Assembly: GCA_032622095.1 (NCBI GenBank)
Contig: CP136067.1
Location: forward strand, 82,486,705-82,550,704
From: Siphonodentalium dalli
Taxonomy: Eukaryota; Mollusca; Scaphopoda; Gadilida; Siphonodentaliidae
Direction: 5' to 3'
DNA: 64,000 bases
The notes beneath the pieces are model-generated. The model made no database searches and was not told where the DNA came from. It worked only from the letters and a program-made list of their open reading frames with translations. Numbering within the stretch: position 1 is the stretch's first letter; every line of letters begins with the position of its first letter. Position numbers and translations under genes: made by a program. Below, piece by piece: positions 28,501 through 38,005 of the stretch.

Positions 28501-31500
28501 TTCCAGCACACAGATTAGAGTTGTGGGTGTAGATCAGGCTGTTTGATTACGTGGTGTGATGAGCACACAATTGAAGGAATAATAACATTGGTTACTAATG
28601 GTATATTATTGCTGTTCTCACCTTGCCGATTCCTTTATTTGTTCTTTTTGATGGATCTAGTTTTATTGTATATGCTTATAAACAACAATGAATGTAATTC
28701 TGAGCCAATAATTAAAATAAATTATCTTGTTTTCTCAGGAAATTAGATCTCAATTTAGAGATGAGGGAGGGAGGCCATTTAAAAAAAAAATAATATGGTA
28801 TTCATTCTCCAGAAACAAAATTCATTTTCATTGTTCAAATCCTATATTTCCAATATGAAATATTGAAAAAAAATGTTTGATGAGACTTTTTAAATGAAAA
28901 ATTTCAGTGACGAGGGAGGTGCCTGAGAACACAGATTTTTAATTTATTTGGCCTAAAAGCTGAAATTTTACATATATTCTATTCCAGAGATGTCAAGGAT
29001 TTGGAAGAAATGGAACCTATGTCTATCTCATCTACCTCAGGTCATATGCCGTGGGACCATGATACACCTGCTAAGAATGAACCAAATGTAAGTCATATTT
29101 CAGGGTCTTGTGAAACAGAAATGCTTCATCCATAACTTGATTAGAAATCAGGCTTAGTTGCAGGGCTCGAAATGTTCTGAAATTTCTACTTACTACAGAG
29201 GTCAGAGAGTATTACTTCCTACCTGTCGCCTCAGAATTTTTCCTGTGCATACCCGTAGATATATATGTGGGATCATAACATTTTTGAGGAGTGGACTGAT
29301 CAGATAGTTTTGTATACACCCGTCAGTAAGCGCGGGGGGCTCATGCACGTTTTTTCTCAAAAAGTGGGTACTGGGCTTACTCACGTGGACTCCCCTGTGC
29401 AAACAAATCAGTTAGACTTCAGATGCCGACCTACCATCATGTTTTATACCAGTACCATATTTTTGTATTGAATAAAGATAATAATGTGTTTTATTTATAT
29501 TATTGAGAAAATAAAATCACATGATAATAACCAGAAACAGTGATAGACAGATACATTTGGGATAAATTTGAACAAGGTTGTACATTTTGGGATGAAATTG
29601 TAAACACAATATGATGAGTTCACAAGTTAATTTAGTTACACTGATGCTTATTATTCAAGATAATTCTTATAAAAACACAACACTGGGATGCAGGTGAACA
29701 TACATCACTCTTCTGCATGATCAAAGGAAACTGCAAAAACACCAAGTCATTACTCCACATCCCATTGGATTTACTCTTGATAGAAGTGTGAACAATAAGT
29801 GACACATCCTTTGATTTATTGATTTGATACCTCTTTGATTGATCCAACAACTAAGAATAGATTAAGATGTGTATAATTCACAATAATATTAACTGAAGTG
29901 TATACTATTATACATTTTAATTATTTTAGAAAAACAACTGGAAAAAATAATAAAAGCAGCTCAAAAATGGGGGTGGGCTTATCTATGAGGACCACCCCAT
30001 GTTTTATTTAGGGTAAAAAACCCAGACTGGGCTTATCTTCGAGGATGGGTTTACTGACAGGTGTATACAGTAAATAATTGTCTAATCTATCAGTATAACT
30101 TTTATTGATATTTTGTATCTCATTTGTCTTCTCACCTTTTGATTGGCTGAGAACTGTACCCCTTTTTCGCGTAGTGGTTCACACTTCATCTGGGCACTTT
30201 GCATATGTAGTCCCGGCCATAATTAGCATCGGTCATGGCATTGTGCTTGCCATTCCACAAGTGTATTCCACTTTTATGCATTCATAAAGACAATGTTTTC
30301 GCATTAACTGATTTCACCAAATCGTCAGAATTTTTGGTTTTGTCGTTATGTTCGGTGTGCAAAGCAAACGATATTTCAGACGGATGTACATGCCGATTAA
30401 AAAACATTCCACAGCATCGCTTCCATCTATTTTAGTTTGCCTCAAAAAGTCGCTTCCGGATGAGAAACTTGACAAATTTGCTTCGTTATTTTTGTTAATT
30501 TTTGTATATTTCTAAATGGTAAGCAATAATCAAACATACTTCTGTGTTGTGATTGCTCCATCAATTTGGAATTTGCAAATCAACAGGTCAGCAAAATCCT
30601 GAAATGGAGGCAGATGATGTACTAAAAAGATGTTGTCTTATACAATATATCAATTAGAGCATGCATGTTAACCAGACCAATTTAGTACCCCTCAGCAGTG
30701 ATGTAGTTCCCTCCGAATCCCTCCCCTTTGCGTAGGTAAGTACATCACTCCCTCACTTAGTCTTCATTAACCCTTTCTATGCTAAATGGATTCTCCCATT
30801 CAGCTATAAAAGTAAATAATCGAATGGTCTATTATTCATTTGGAGGGATGTTCAGGAAAAATGAGCAGACGACACTATGACGAAAGGTAGAACAGTGCAG
30901 AAGGATTCAATTTCATTGGTGGGAAATATTAAGATAATAAGTTCAACATTTGTTGAATTTATTATCTTAACATTTCATAAGGGATAACTATTCGTCAAAG
31001 AGTATTTAATAAATAAAGGTTTAAGTATAAAATATGTCAGTTTATCCACAAAACTGAGCATTTTGTAATTACAGGTATACACAACGAACTGACCCTGCTG
31101 AGTGTACAGCATTCATTACTCTAATTTTTTAGTGAAAAAGACTCATTTTTTCCCAGAGATGATCTGTCAAGTGGCTAATTTGTTTTGGGAGTGGCTAAAT
31201 TGGGGGATATACCACTCCATAGATTTTTACGAAATTAAATAATTAAGTAAATAATTGTTGACATTGTATTTAAGATATTAAAATTTTTTAATTGTAATTT
31301 ATTCAAGTATGGTATATAGATTTAAGTAATAAATGACAGATGCATTGTGGAATTTGTTTTCGGTCAAAATACCATGAACAGATAAAATACAACAGAAATA
31401 AAATGATGACTCTTTTCCTTCTGATTTGTATATTTGCATTTCAGACAATCTATTTTACAGACTCACATTTTGATATATTTTTCTCATAGGCCCAGTTCTC

Positions 31501-34500
31501 ATCTAGTCCAATCCGTCCAAATAAAAGTTCTGGTTCAGATGAGGACTTCAGACAAAGGTTCTCATTCGACTCAAATGGAATGGCTTCTCCTGAATTACCA
31601 TCTAATTTCCAGTCACAAAAGGATGATGACAACAGTGGTCTGTATAAATTTATTTACCGATACAGAAAAACTGACTACAGCCGCATGCCAATAGTAGCCA
31701 GATTCATACACAACTTGTAGCAAAGAGGATTAATCCAATCTTCTAATTACCAAATGAGTAACCAACGTTATGCAGCAGTATGACGATGGGATTTGGCTGA
31801 GCGGCAATGCCTTACTTTGATTGAAACCTATTAAGCATTTTGGTGGTTGCAGCTTTTCTTCATCATTTACTATTGTTTACAAGTATCCCTACACGGGTCA
31901 ATATCTATAAACATTTAGGTTTAGCACCGTAAAGTCACGTTACTTTTCCTGCCAAGTGCATCTGGATAGTGAACCTCAGTAATACAAGTTATAAGTTACA
32001 TGTACGTGAGGCTGAACCTGGCTATTGTCAAAATATTGGCTGTTATAACTTTTTGATTGTCTTTTCCTAGAATTAACCAATATCTACACCAGTCAGTTGC
32101 TCTAGCTTTCCACTGAGGCTATTAGTTAAAGGGGTACTGTACACTAAATCCGACCATTTATGGGACTATCTACTTTTATACTCAACAGAATATATGCAAC
32201 AAATGAATGAATTTGAGCCATAAATTATTGCAAAATACACTCATGCGCTCTATGAACGATGCAAACAACATGATTATTATAATGAAAATGAAGTTATGAC
32301 TCCAAACAATTGTTACACCATTTGTATTCATTGAATATTGGGATCGGACAGAATAATACGTGACAGTCTAGAAAACGTATATAGACAATAGCTAACTGTC
32401 ATCAGCGACGAACGAAGTTTCTTCTCGAGTGAGATGCGGAGGATTATTTTTCACGAGGCGCTAGCCGAGTGAAAAATAATCCTCGCATCTCACGAGAGGA
32501 GAAACTTCGTTCGTCGCTGATGACAGTTAACTATTGTGTTTATTATATTTTCCACAACAGTTTGTCATGACACAACTCTAATAAAATGCATTGATGAGAT
32601 GTTTCCGATTCTGAACATTGACCTAAATGTTTCCGTTAAAATTACGCGCAATGATAACATAACAACCAAAATAAGGTAAATAGATAACGTCATTCATTCA
32701 TGATTTTTTGCTATTGCCGCGCGCGCAATAGTATTTGATCCCACAAGGAAAGTGACGTCATTTAATTGACTGATTTCTCCTATTGCCACCAACTTCAAAG
32801 GGTATTGTTTCGGACGGATTTATCAAACAAACAACAAACTTTATTGATTAAATTAGTAACTGTTTAGAATGTCATTGTGTTGATAAGCCTTCGGAGTTCT
32901 ATGAGATGTCACTGCTCACTGTCATTTGGAATCTGCACCCGAATATCCGCGGAACTTGAAGTTGAACTGCTTGAAGATTACGTAACTTGGAACGTGCTCG
33001 CGACTCGCGCGGTTGGGATAAATAGTCCGTCATCGCTGGGAGTAGGATAAACCTCTGGGAGTAGGATAACATTGTGGCGCTTCCGGGAGTGGGGATACGA
33101 TTATTATTTTGGCAGAAAAAGTTACTGAAAATATAATAAATTGCGTTATCTTAACTGGAAACTATTCATGCACTACTTTCTAATAATTTAAATCATAAAA
33201 CAACAGCTTTAAATTTTGCTGCCATGTTCTATAGGTGAAACGAAACTTTTATGCGACCGCTGATTAACTCTTTCTTGATGGGAGCTGCGCTGGTGCAGCA
33301 TTAAAGATCCTGTCCCAGTGCATCCTTTTATATATGCGAGTTTCCTATAGGAAACCTCGAATGCACTGGGACAGGCTCTTTAATGCTGCACCAGCATAGC
33401 TCTCCCATAGGGAGCCTCATATTTATAAGAGAATGCACTGGCTTACAAGGTAAATATTGTTAGGCCAATTTTTTCTGTTATATATGCGAGGCTCCTATGG
33501 GAGACTCACATATATACGAGAATGCATTGGCACAGGATTTTCAGGAAGCTCCAGTCATGGAGGGGTTAATGATATCAAAGTTTGTGAATCCAGTTTATAT
33601 TTCCAGTGAGGAGGTCTTCAGGATGCTTCGAGGAATCGCGGATGTCTTCCAACATGTCAGGCCTTCATACAGAGTGCAATCCCTTCAGTAGTCCTGACAT
33701 CTCACCAATCAAAATTAACACTGCACAAACTACTCCAGGTATGGCTAAATTATCTTACATATAGCGGCTCTAATTCAGTGTGAAAATACATTAACCCTTT
33801 CTTTCCTTTTTTTTATTTAATTTTTTATTATTTCATTATATTACACATTTTTGTACAGAACAATATCTGATAACAACAATTGCAAAGATATATAGATGGG
33901 AATGGTGGGGGGGGGGGGGGGGGGGGGTGTCAACGTTTGTACACAACTCACACACACCTTGCACACACATTGATATATTAAAAACATTGTATGCGTACAT
34001 GTATACACGTATATATATATATATATTTATGCCAGTTATATACTGTCTCAAATTTGTTCATGAACTTTGGACTGGTTTGCCGAATCTCAGATTGTAAAAT
34101 CGGACTATTTACTTTTCAAGATAATTATGTTTCCTGCTAAGTTAGTTATGTTTCTTTACTGTTAAAATACTCATTGACAAGCAGTTCCCTTAGGAAATGT
34201 TGAGATATTAAGTTCAGCAAACAGTCTGTTTTCTGAACATTTCCCACCATTCAATACGAACCCTTCTGCACTTGTATTATCTGTTCGTCTTTCCATTGTC
34301 TGCTTAAATTTCTTGAAACATTCCTCAAAAATAATAATAGACCATTCAAATGTATACTTTTATACCCCTCTTTTAAAAAACGGGGGTATACTGGTTTGCA
34401 TCTGTATGTCTGCCCGACGTCTGTCCAAGTCATAACTTAAACAGTAGTGCTCGGATCTCAATGAAATTTGAAATGGATGTTCACTACTATTCAATTGTTT

Positions 34501-36144
34501 TGTTCGGGTTTTCTGTTCTAGAGTTATTCATCTTTGTTTATCTGGAAATGTTGGGTTTTTAGCTCAACTTTACCAATTTCATATGGATCTTCGGTGTGAC
34601 CTCTAGATGGGAGCCTCCTATTTAGTCCGTCAGGCGGTATCATCATAAATGGGCACATAGAAATTATTGGTACATCTGAGTTCTGAGACTATGACAGATA
34701 AATTATTTTTTTTTCCAGAGCTTCCAAACCTGTTGAACAATATCGATGAATTCCTTACTCCTCTCGCCACAAACGACCCAGAGCTTATCAACCAGTGCAC
34801 GCCAATTTTATCAAGCTCAGCAATTAAGACTCAGAATAGTATCAACATAGCTGACACAACAACAACCACGGAACATAGAGGTCTATCAGGCAATCCTCGT
34901 CGGAATCTCCGTGAGAGTTTTGATCTTTCTGCTGTCGAGATGGATGATTCTGATGAGTTTCTTGCGACGCCTGATGTTATCACTCATGACACAGGGTACC
35001 AGACTAATAGTATGGCATCACTCAGTCAGGAGACAGGTCTGCACACGAATCTCACCAATCAATTCAGTGCTTTTCCATCTCATATTGACAGCTTGTATGT
35101 GGAGTCACAGACCGAGACCGATAGCGCCTACAGTGAGTTGAAAACAAGTTCGAGTGACTTCTGTGGAGTAATGGAACTGTCGGCGCAAAAAGATTTTTCT
35201 CAGCATACTGACACGAATGTTTCAGAACAGGAAGTGTTTGAACGAGTTAGACAGGGTATCGCTCTAGCCAAAAGTTTGCATCCTGAACTGCAAGGCAAGA
35301 ACGAGACTCTATTTAATAGCTTAGCAACGAAATATATGGCCGAAACTGGCGAGGAGTCAGTATCGGATTCGAACAAAGCAACAAATCCTCCAAAAAAGGC
35401 ATTCGTTCGCAAGCTCATAAAAGATAAAGACCCAGATGTGAAGCAGAAATCTACCCTTCCTAGTGAGTATAGAATTTCATGTCATCTTATAATCTCTGGT
35501 ATCATATATAAGGCCATGTAAAGTCAATTTCCCGTTTCTCATGCCAAAACGTTTTTGAAAAGCATGTGCGTGCAGTGTTTAATTAAATGTTTTATTTCTG
35601 AAGTATTTCACATTGCATTGGCTATCTCTGGGTTTAATAATAACATTAATTTCAGCTACCCATGACAATAATTGCCTAAACAGATTTCCATAAAAGTTAT
35701 TTGATAGATGTTGATGTGTTTATTTCATCTAAAATCACCAATGAAGTAGGAAATGTTCAGAAATTAAGTTCAACAAATGACCACACAGGTCATTTGTTGA
35801 ACTTATTATCTGAACTTTTCCCCATTAACAAGTAGAGATCCTTCTGCTCTTTTATTATCTTTTCATTTTTCTATTGTATGTTCATTTTACATGAACACCC
35901 CTCCAATTAAATAATAGACCATTCCAATATATACTTTTATAACAGGGTGTGAGAATCCATTTAGTAGAGAAGGGGTTAAGCATTCTACCTCTATCTTCAT
36001 CTTTCAATATGTTTTCCAGGCGAGATTGCATCTGCCATTATCAAGAAAGCTGGCGACGATTTGGCGAGGGTGGAACGAATCCGAATAAAGGCGGCACAAG
36101 CGAGGAGCACTAAAATAAATGAAGCAGGATCCAGTAAATGCTGA
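10068..36144 (+). CDS. bora: Protein aurora borealis (Bora), 11 coding exons
   Basis: Bora is the cofactor that lets Aurora A phosphorylate Plk1 at mitotic entry. Joining 10068-10574, 14792-14883, 16318-16460, 17132-17221, 24477-24533, 27190-27307, 28988-29087, 31490-31637, 33607-33738, 34719-35462 and 36020-36144 gives one frame of 751 codons plus TGA. All introns are GT-AG. Bora hallmarks seen are FSWSIDQMAILHPVDID (172-188), IAPSPW (222-227) where vertebrate Bora has its cyclin A-Cdk1 site, SSLRRKLFF (316-324), NPFSSPDISPIK (443-454) and a DTGYQT degron-like motif (553-558). It is longer than the roughly 560-residue human protein, mainly through about 120 extra N-terminal residues and a longer C-terminus. 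The start at 10068 lies 7 bp after an acceptor (AG at 10059-10060), so an upstream 5' UTR exon is likely but was not located. Confidence 0.93.
10873..11256. mobile_element. Short PIF/Harbinger-like MITE (intron 1)
   Basis: A 384 bp element with GGCCAAAAAAAATA-type termini on both strands, continuing into TAGGGTT. TAA duplications flank it (10870-10872 and 11257-11259). It is non-coding and has the same terminus class as the 3.2 kb element at 2008-5183. Confidence 0.65.
11483..12575. mobile_element. TA-flanked foldback MITE split by insertion
   Basis: The left end starts after TA at 11481 with a degraded CAGTAATGC terminus. The right end is GGGCATTACTG followed by TA (12576-12577). The arms carry AAAGTAATTGACCACTTAACC and its complement, and the right half is a hairpin of the family at 49626-49839. 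An hAT-like element (11524-12384) interrupts the left arm. TA target and CAGT terminus suggest Tc1/mariner mobilisation. Confidence 0.75.
11524..12384. mobile_element. hAT-like element 3, nested in a MITE
   Basis: Flanked by the 8 bp duplication CTTAACCA (11516-11523 and 12385-12392). Deleting element plus one copy restores the host MITE sequence CACTTAACCACA. Both ends carry CTGGAAAT/CTAGAAAAT followed by palindromic GGGC-GCCC words (GCGGGCTGCCCGC on the left, GGGCTATTAATAGCCC on the right). Confidence 0.75.
12795..14196. mobile_element. hAT-like non-autonomous element 4
   Basis: The termini are TAGAGGTGTAGCGAT on the left and TAGTGGTGTAACGAT on the right, read inward. The right flank is CTTCACAG and the left flank CTTCACACTG, an 8 bp duplication with a 2 bp insertion. 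The ends are filled with CGATACGTATCGCGATAC-type words. No transposase. Confidence 0.75.
14792..14883 (+). CDS. bora: bora coding exon 2
   Basis: 92 bp between TTATTCAG and GTAAGTG. It encodes the most conserved Bora block, FSWSIDQMAILHPVDID, and leaves phase 2. Confidence 0.93.
15006..15090. repeat. Foldback hairpin in bora intron 2
   Basis: The arms GTGAGCCTCAGTGAGATTAA and TTAATCTCGCTGAGCGTCAC pair, with ATGAGGCA/TGCCTCAT at the centre. About 85 bp. Confidence 0.7.
15942..16167. mobile_element. TTAA-flanked MITE (CCCTTTGAGTGCC variant)
   Basis: TTAA on both sides (15938-15941, 16168-16171). The termini are CCCTTTGAGTGCCAGG and its complement. An internal palindrome is built from CCAATGCATTCTCTTATATA, as in families A and B. 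A TTAA target with a CCCT terminus is the piggyBac pattern. It ends about 150 bp before bora exon 3. Confidence 0.8.
16318..16460 (+). CDS. bora: bora coding exon 3
   Basis: 143 bp between TTTTTGCAG and GTAAAC. It encodes the conserved HQYFSTQLIAPSPWTEG block. Ser225 is the equivalent of the human Ser112 Cdk site that promotes Plk1 activation. Confidence 0.93.
17029..17109. mobile_element. 81 bp foldback MITE next to bora exon 4
   Basis: The TA-flanked hairpin begins CAGTAATTCTCTAAATAATC and folds back through TTAACCACAGCATAATTCTG. Its right end is only about 22 bp before exon 4, so the branch point of intron 3 may lie in the MITE. Confidence 0.75.
17132..17221 (+). CDS. bora: bora coding exon 4
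   Basis: 90 bp between ATTGATTGCAG and GTATCA, phase 1 in and out. The peptide is weakly conserved, so it is supported mainly by phase and splice sites. Confidence 0.78.
17629..19546. mobile_element. hAT-like non-autonomous element 5
   Basis: The termini are TAGTGTTGAAACGATTAGT on both strands, flanked by the perfect 8 bp duplication CTGAGAAC (17621-17628 and 19547-19554). Both ends are arrays of GACTAGTCGACTAGTCG words. The 1.9 kb interior has no credible transposase. It lies in bora intron 4. Confidence 0.9.
20415..23215. repeat. 164/155 bp tandem array (bora intron 4)
   Basis: About 17 tandem units, each holding ATCCAAGATGGCTGCTGGCG, CCGAATGACCCCAAAATGAC and TATGATGATCAGACTAAAGG. Starts of AAGATGG fall at 20425, 20588, 20752, 20915, 21079, 21234, 21398, 21643, 21798, 21962, 22126, 22281, 22445, 22600, 22764 and 22928. 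Spacing is 163-164 or 155 bp, showing two interspersed unit types; one unit near 21485 is truncated. Reading frames across it are artefacts of the repeat. Confidence 0.95.
23272..23301. repeat. Hairpin at the right edge of the array
   Basis: AGCTCAAACTTTAC and GTAAAGTTGAGCT form a 13 bp stem around AAA. An AGCTCAACTT motif also lies left of the array near 20312. A tandem core with a 3' hairpin recalls Helentron-derived (pearl-type) elements of bivalves. Confidence 0.6.
23302..24271. other. Intron 4 remainder, no gene seen
   Basis: AT-rich intron sequence with only short reading frames of unremarkable composition and no recognisable repeat. Confidence 0.5.
24281..24414. mobile_element. Foldback element just before bora exon 5
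   Basis: The long near-perfect palindrome has outer arms CTGCAAATAGTGTGTCTGTC and GACAGACACTATTTGCAG and inner arms around GAGGTCCCC. The direct repeat GGCAAGTGG lies on both sides (24272-24280, 24415-24423), suggesting a 9 bp target duplication. It ends about 60 bp before exon 5. Confidence 0.65.
24477..24533 (+). CDS. bora: bora coding exon 5
   Basis: 57 bp between TTTCTTACAG and GTAAGT. Encodes SCQTALSLPPDFDIQKVL, a block that resembles a conserved Bora segment. It follows the 7.25 kb intron 4, the largest in the gene. Confidence 0.88.
   Translation, partial: YPVRRPCHFHQILIYRKF
24785..24993. mobile_element. TTAA-type MITE family C, degraded
   Basis: Begins CCCTTTCTTTACT after CTAA (a mutated TTAA). 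It carries the family hairpin ATTCAGATAATAAGTTCAAC with its complement and ends near GTATACTTTAAAATT. Confidence 0.6.
24994..26726. other. Intron 5 sequence, no gene seen
   Basis: AT-rich with no repeat family identified. Several CRE-like GACGTC/GACGTT motifs occur between 25580 and 26540 but nothing ties them to a promoter. Confidence 0.4.
26731..27113. mobile_element. TTAA-type MITE family A, copy 1
   Basis: Flanked by TTAA (26727-26730, 27114-27117). The termini are CCCTTTACCCAACA and TGTTGGGTAAAGGG (one base off at the right). Inside are two palindromes made of CCAATGCATTCTCTTATATA and complement, separated by an AT-rich linker. Ends about 75 bp before bora exon 6. Confidence 0.88.
27190..27307 (+). 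CDS. bora: bora coding exon 6
   Basis: 118 bp between TTACGCTAG and GTATGT. Contains the conserved SSLRRKLFF motif and leaves phase 2. Confidence 0.9.
27427..27572. repeat. Foldback with ATAAACAC-type ends
   Basis: Imperfect hairpin. The outer arms are CAGTAGTTAACTG and TTTAACTGTTGTG. The inner arms are TGAGATGCG and CGCATCTCA. The right flank TGTGTTTATTATATTTTC is shared with the hairpin at 32381-32542. Confidence 0.55.
28110..28369. mobile_element. TTAA-type MITE family B (intron 6)
   Basis: The left end is degraded (TTAT instead of TTAA) with GGTGCACTGGTGCAG. Two internal CATTCTCTTATATATGCGAG palindromes follow. The right end is CATGTAAGGG then TTAA (28370-28373). Confidence 0.75.
28988..29087 (+). 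CDS. bora: bora coding exon 7
   Basis: 100 bp between TCTATTCCAG and GTAAGT. It is acidic and Ser-rich, and ends at phase 0. Confidence 0.82.
29309..30069. mobile_element. TIR element, TGTATACACC termini (intron 7)
   Basis: TGTATACACCCGTCAGTAAG at the left matches the complement of TTACTGACAGGTGTATACAG at the right. Weaker similarity continues inward (ACTGGGCTTA-type words). Borders are approximate and no target duplication was fixed. No coding capacity. Confidence 0.5.
30771..31020. mobile_element. TTAA-type MITE family C (intron 7)
   Basis: TTAA flanks at 30767-30770 and 31021-31024. The terminus is CCCTTTCTATGCTAAATGG. The internal hairpin is AAGATAATAAGTTCAACA with its complement. It is in the opposite orientation to the copy at 37521. 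Confidence 0.8.
31490..31637 (+). CDS. bora: bora coding exon 8
   Basis: 148 bp between TTTTTCTCATAG and GTCTGT. The donor is a weak GTCTGT but phase fits exon 9. Contains FSSSPIRP, an SSP-type candidate for Polo-box docking. Confidence 0.8.
32381..32542. repeat. Near-perfect 160 bp foldback (intron 8)
   Basis: The arms include AACTGTCATCAGCGACGAAC and its complement, then AAACTTCGTT, and GAGTGAAAAATAATCCTCGC with its complement. The loop is about 12 bases (GAGGCGCTAGCC). The right flank TTGTGTTTATTATATTTTCC recurs at the 27.5 kb hairpin. Confidence 0.85.
33268..33565. mobile_element. TTAA-type MITE family B next to exon 9
   Basis: TTAA at 33264-33267 and 33566-33569. The left end is CTCTTTCTTGATGGGAGCTGC and the right ends CATGGAGGGG. 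It carries family palindromes plus an extra inverted TGCTGCACCAGC segment near 33390. Its end is about 40 bp before bora exon 9. Confidence 0.8.
33607..33738 (+). CDS. bora: bora coding exon 9
   Basis: 132 bp between TTATATTTCCAG and GTATGG, phase 1 in and out. Contains NPFSSPDISPIK, one of the clearest Bora signatures. A TTAA-type MITE ends about 40 bp upstream of it. Confidence 0.9.
33908..33927. repeat. Poly-G tract
   Basis: A run of about 20 G in bora intron 9. A short (TA)n lies at about 34010-34026. Confidence 0.9.
34155..34362. mobile_element. Family C MITE, partial (intron 9)
   Basis: Internal family C sequence (ACTCATTGACAAGCAGTTCC, GAGATATTAAGTTCAGCAAA, GAACCCTTCTGCACTTGTAT). The CCCTTT termini are degraded. 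Confidence 0.6.
34376..34575. repeat. Dispersed GGGGGTATACTG repeat
   Basis: Starts AACGGGGGTATACTGGTTTG, contains GTCTGCCCGACGTCTGTCC and ends near TTTTTAGCTCAACTTTACC. Repeats of this general look are, from memory, common in mollusc genomes. The AGCTCAACTTTAC end matches the hairpin motif at 23272-23301. Confidence 0.35.
34719..35462 (+). CDS. bora: bora coding exon 10
   Basis: 744 bp, the largest exon, between TTTTTCCAG and GTGAGT. Begins ELPNLLNNIDEFLTPL. Contains HDTGYQTNS, matching the DSGYNT degron through which SCF-betaTrCP recognises human Bora after Plk1 phosphorylation. The region around VFERVRQGIALAKSLHPEL looks helical. Confidence 0.93.
35738..35978. mobile_element. Family C MITE, left end lost (intron 10)
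   Basis: Contains AAATGACCACACAGGTCATT and the AACTTATTATCTGAAC stem. Ends ATTTAGTAGAGAAGGGG followed by TTAA. Confidence 0.65.
36020..36144 (+). CDS. bora: bora coding exon 11 and stop
   Basis: 125 bp after the acceptor GTTTTCCAG. Encodes a basic helical tail (EIASAIIKKAGDDLARVERI) and ends in TGA at 36142-36144. Confidence 0.9.
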
Positions 36145-36159
36145 AGAACCATACATATT

Positions 36160-36525
36160 AGGCTATAATAAAAATATTGTTAGTTTGCAGTCAGCTGACC
36201 CACTGGCCTCAAAAAAATACCCAAATATTATTTTGGTCTTCTCAAGAATTTCTTTTTGCCACTGCCTGATATAAACCTAGGTGTTGCAATTTTCAATGCA
36301 TGTATACAAATAGCTACAATTTTCTGCATTTTCATTATCAAGGTGTCAGAATGAGCTAAAACTTAAAATGACATATTAAAACCAAATTTGATCACTCACG
36401 ATGATAAAAGATCACTTCAAACATACCAGTACAGGCTGGTCTGTGCATATACACCTTCCAAAAAAATGTGTTCATACCTATGTACCAACATAGAAAAATG
36501 ATGGTAGGGTGACTGCAAACAAAGA
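36160..36525 (+). repeat. Repeat at the 3' end of bora
   Basis: Begins ATAATAAAAATATTGTTAGT and includes TTTGCAGTCA, GATATAAAC, TGAGCTAAAA and CACGATGATAAAAG-type blocks. All recur in the same order and strand at 50570-50945. The copies are diverged, so this is an old dispersed repeat. Confidence 0.75.
36167..36172 (+). promoter_or_regulatory. Candidate bora polyadenylation signal
   Basis: AATAAA lies 23 bases after the bora stop, at the left border of a repeat shared with 50570-50945. It would give a very short 3' UTR; a more distal site is possible. Confidence 0.4.
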
Positions 36526-37034
36526 TTTTAATTGTGACCTCAGTTCTGGTTAAAACACAGACTCGACAGCTATAGCAGTACTGAGTCTGGAGAATTTGGG
36601 GGAGGGGGAATTCCCATTACCACTAGTAAGCATTACCTCAGTTTAAGCCAATCACAACATCTATCAGCAAAGTGATGCAGCCATTCAGTCTATTGTCTGA
36701 ATGCCTATACAGTGGTAGATTCACCACATAGCTAAAAATACTCTATAAACATTGTCTGTCACATTGAAAATTTCACACAAAATTAGTTATTACGACAACA
36801 AATTAAACTCTAAAAGAAAACTTGAAGAGTCCATAATTGACCAATGATACCCAGCAAAGAGAATAGAAGTATGCTGATATATCTGGCATTCGTAAATATA
36901 TTTTATGTGCTGTTGTATCATACTCCATGCATTCGATGCAGAAGTTATTTATAGCGACACAGAGTGGTGGTAATGGATACCCCCTCAAATTATCCAGGCT
37001 CAGCACTGTGATAGCTGTCGGGTCTGTGTTTTAA

Positions 37035-37426
37035 CCCTTTACCCAACAGAACGGCCCTGTGCCAATGCATTCTCTTATATATGCGAGTCGACCATAGGTC
37101 GCCTCGCATATATAAGAGAATGCATTGGCTTAACACATTAAAAATTATAAAATTGTTAAAGAATGTAAGAAAAAATGGTAAAAAGTGTTAAAAAAAGATT
37201 TTTTTTAGGCCAATGCATTCTCTTATATATGCGAGGTGACCTATGGTCGACTCGCATATATAAGAGAATGCATTGGCACAGGGCATAACTGTAACTATCA
37301 CAATGTGGTCAAGGAGCCGGTTCCAATGATATCCATATTTGTATGGTTCTATTGAGACAGACCGAAGATATTTTAGGCTGTTGAAGCTTTATTTGGCCGG
37401 TTTTGGCCGGTTTGTTGGGTAAAGGG
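37035..37426. mobile_element. TTAA-type MITE family A, copy 2
   Basis: TTAA at 37031-37034 and 37427-37430. Nearly identical to the copy at 26731-27113 and in the same orientation, with one extra TTTTGGCCGG near the right end. Confidence 0.9.
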
Positions 37427-37520
37427 TTAACCAGAACTGCTGTGACCTATCAGGTCAGGGGAAACCTGAAAAGAAGGATTTAAATCCAAAGCTTCCAACA
37501 ATTATTACCGAATTATTTAA

Positions 37521-37788
37521 CCCTTTCTATACTAAATACTCATTGACGATTAGTTCCCTTAGGAAATATTCAGATAATAAGTTCAACAAATGACCACAGG
37601 TCATTTTTTTAACTTAATATCTGAACATTTCCCAGGAATGAATACGAGTCATTCTACTCTTTTATTATCTTTGTTTCCATTTATCATTTGCTTTTATTGC
37701 ATGAACACCCCTCCAAATGAATTATAGACTGTTCCATTCTATACTTTTAAAACTGAATGGGAGAATCCATTTAGTATATATATAAAGG
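37521..37788. mobile_element. TTAA-type MITE family C, best copy
   Basis: TTAA (37517-37520) on the left and CTAA on the right. Begins CCCTTTCTATACTAAATACT and ends TTTAGTATATATATAAAGG. The internal hairpin is GATAATAAGTTCAACAAATG with TAACTTAATATC. Confidence 0.8.
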
Positions 37789-38005
37789 CTAAAGAAATTT
37801 GAGTGGTTGTTCTTATAGCAGTTCAATATTGTCAGGGCCAAGAACCTTTTGTCATAATATGATAAAAAATGACAGCAAGATATCACTGACAATTTCAACA
37901 TTTAGTTTTCCTTATTTTCCAAACATCAGTGAGCTATTAGACTATTTAGCTATTCCAATTCATTTTGGTTGCTGCAAAATCCGGTTATCAAACAAATGAT
38001 TTTAA

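Noticed and set aside
33497-33691. 64-residue frame overlapping bora exon 9
   Set aside because: Wrong frame for bora; it begins in a MITE and shadows the exon.
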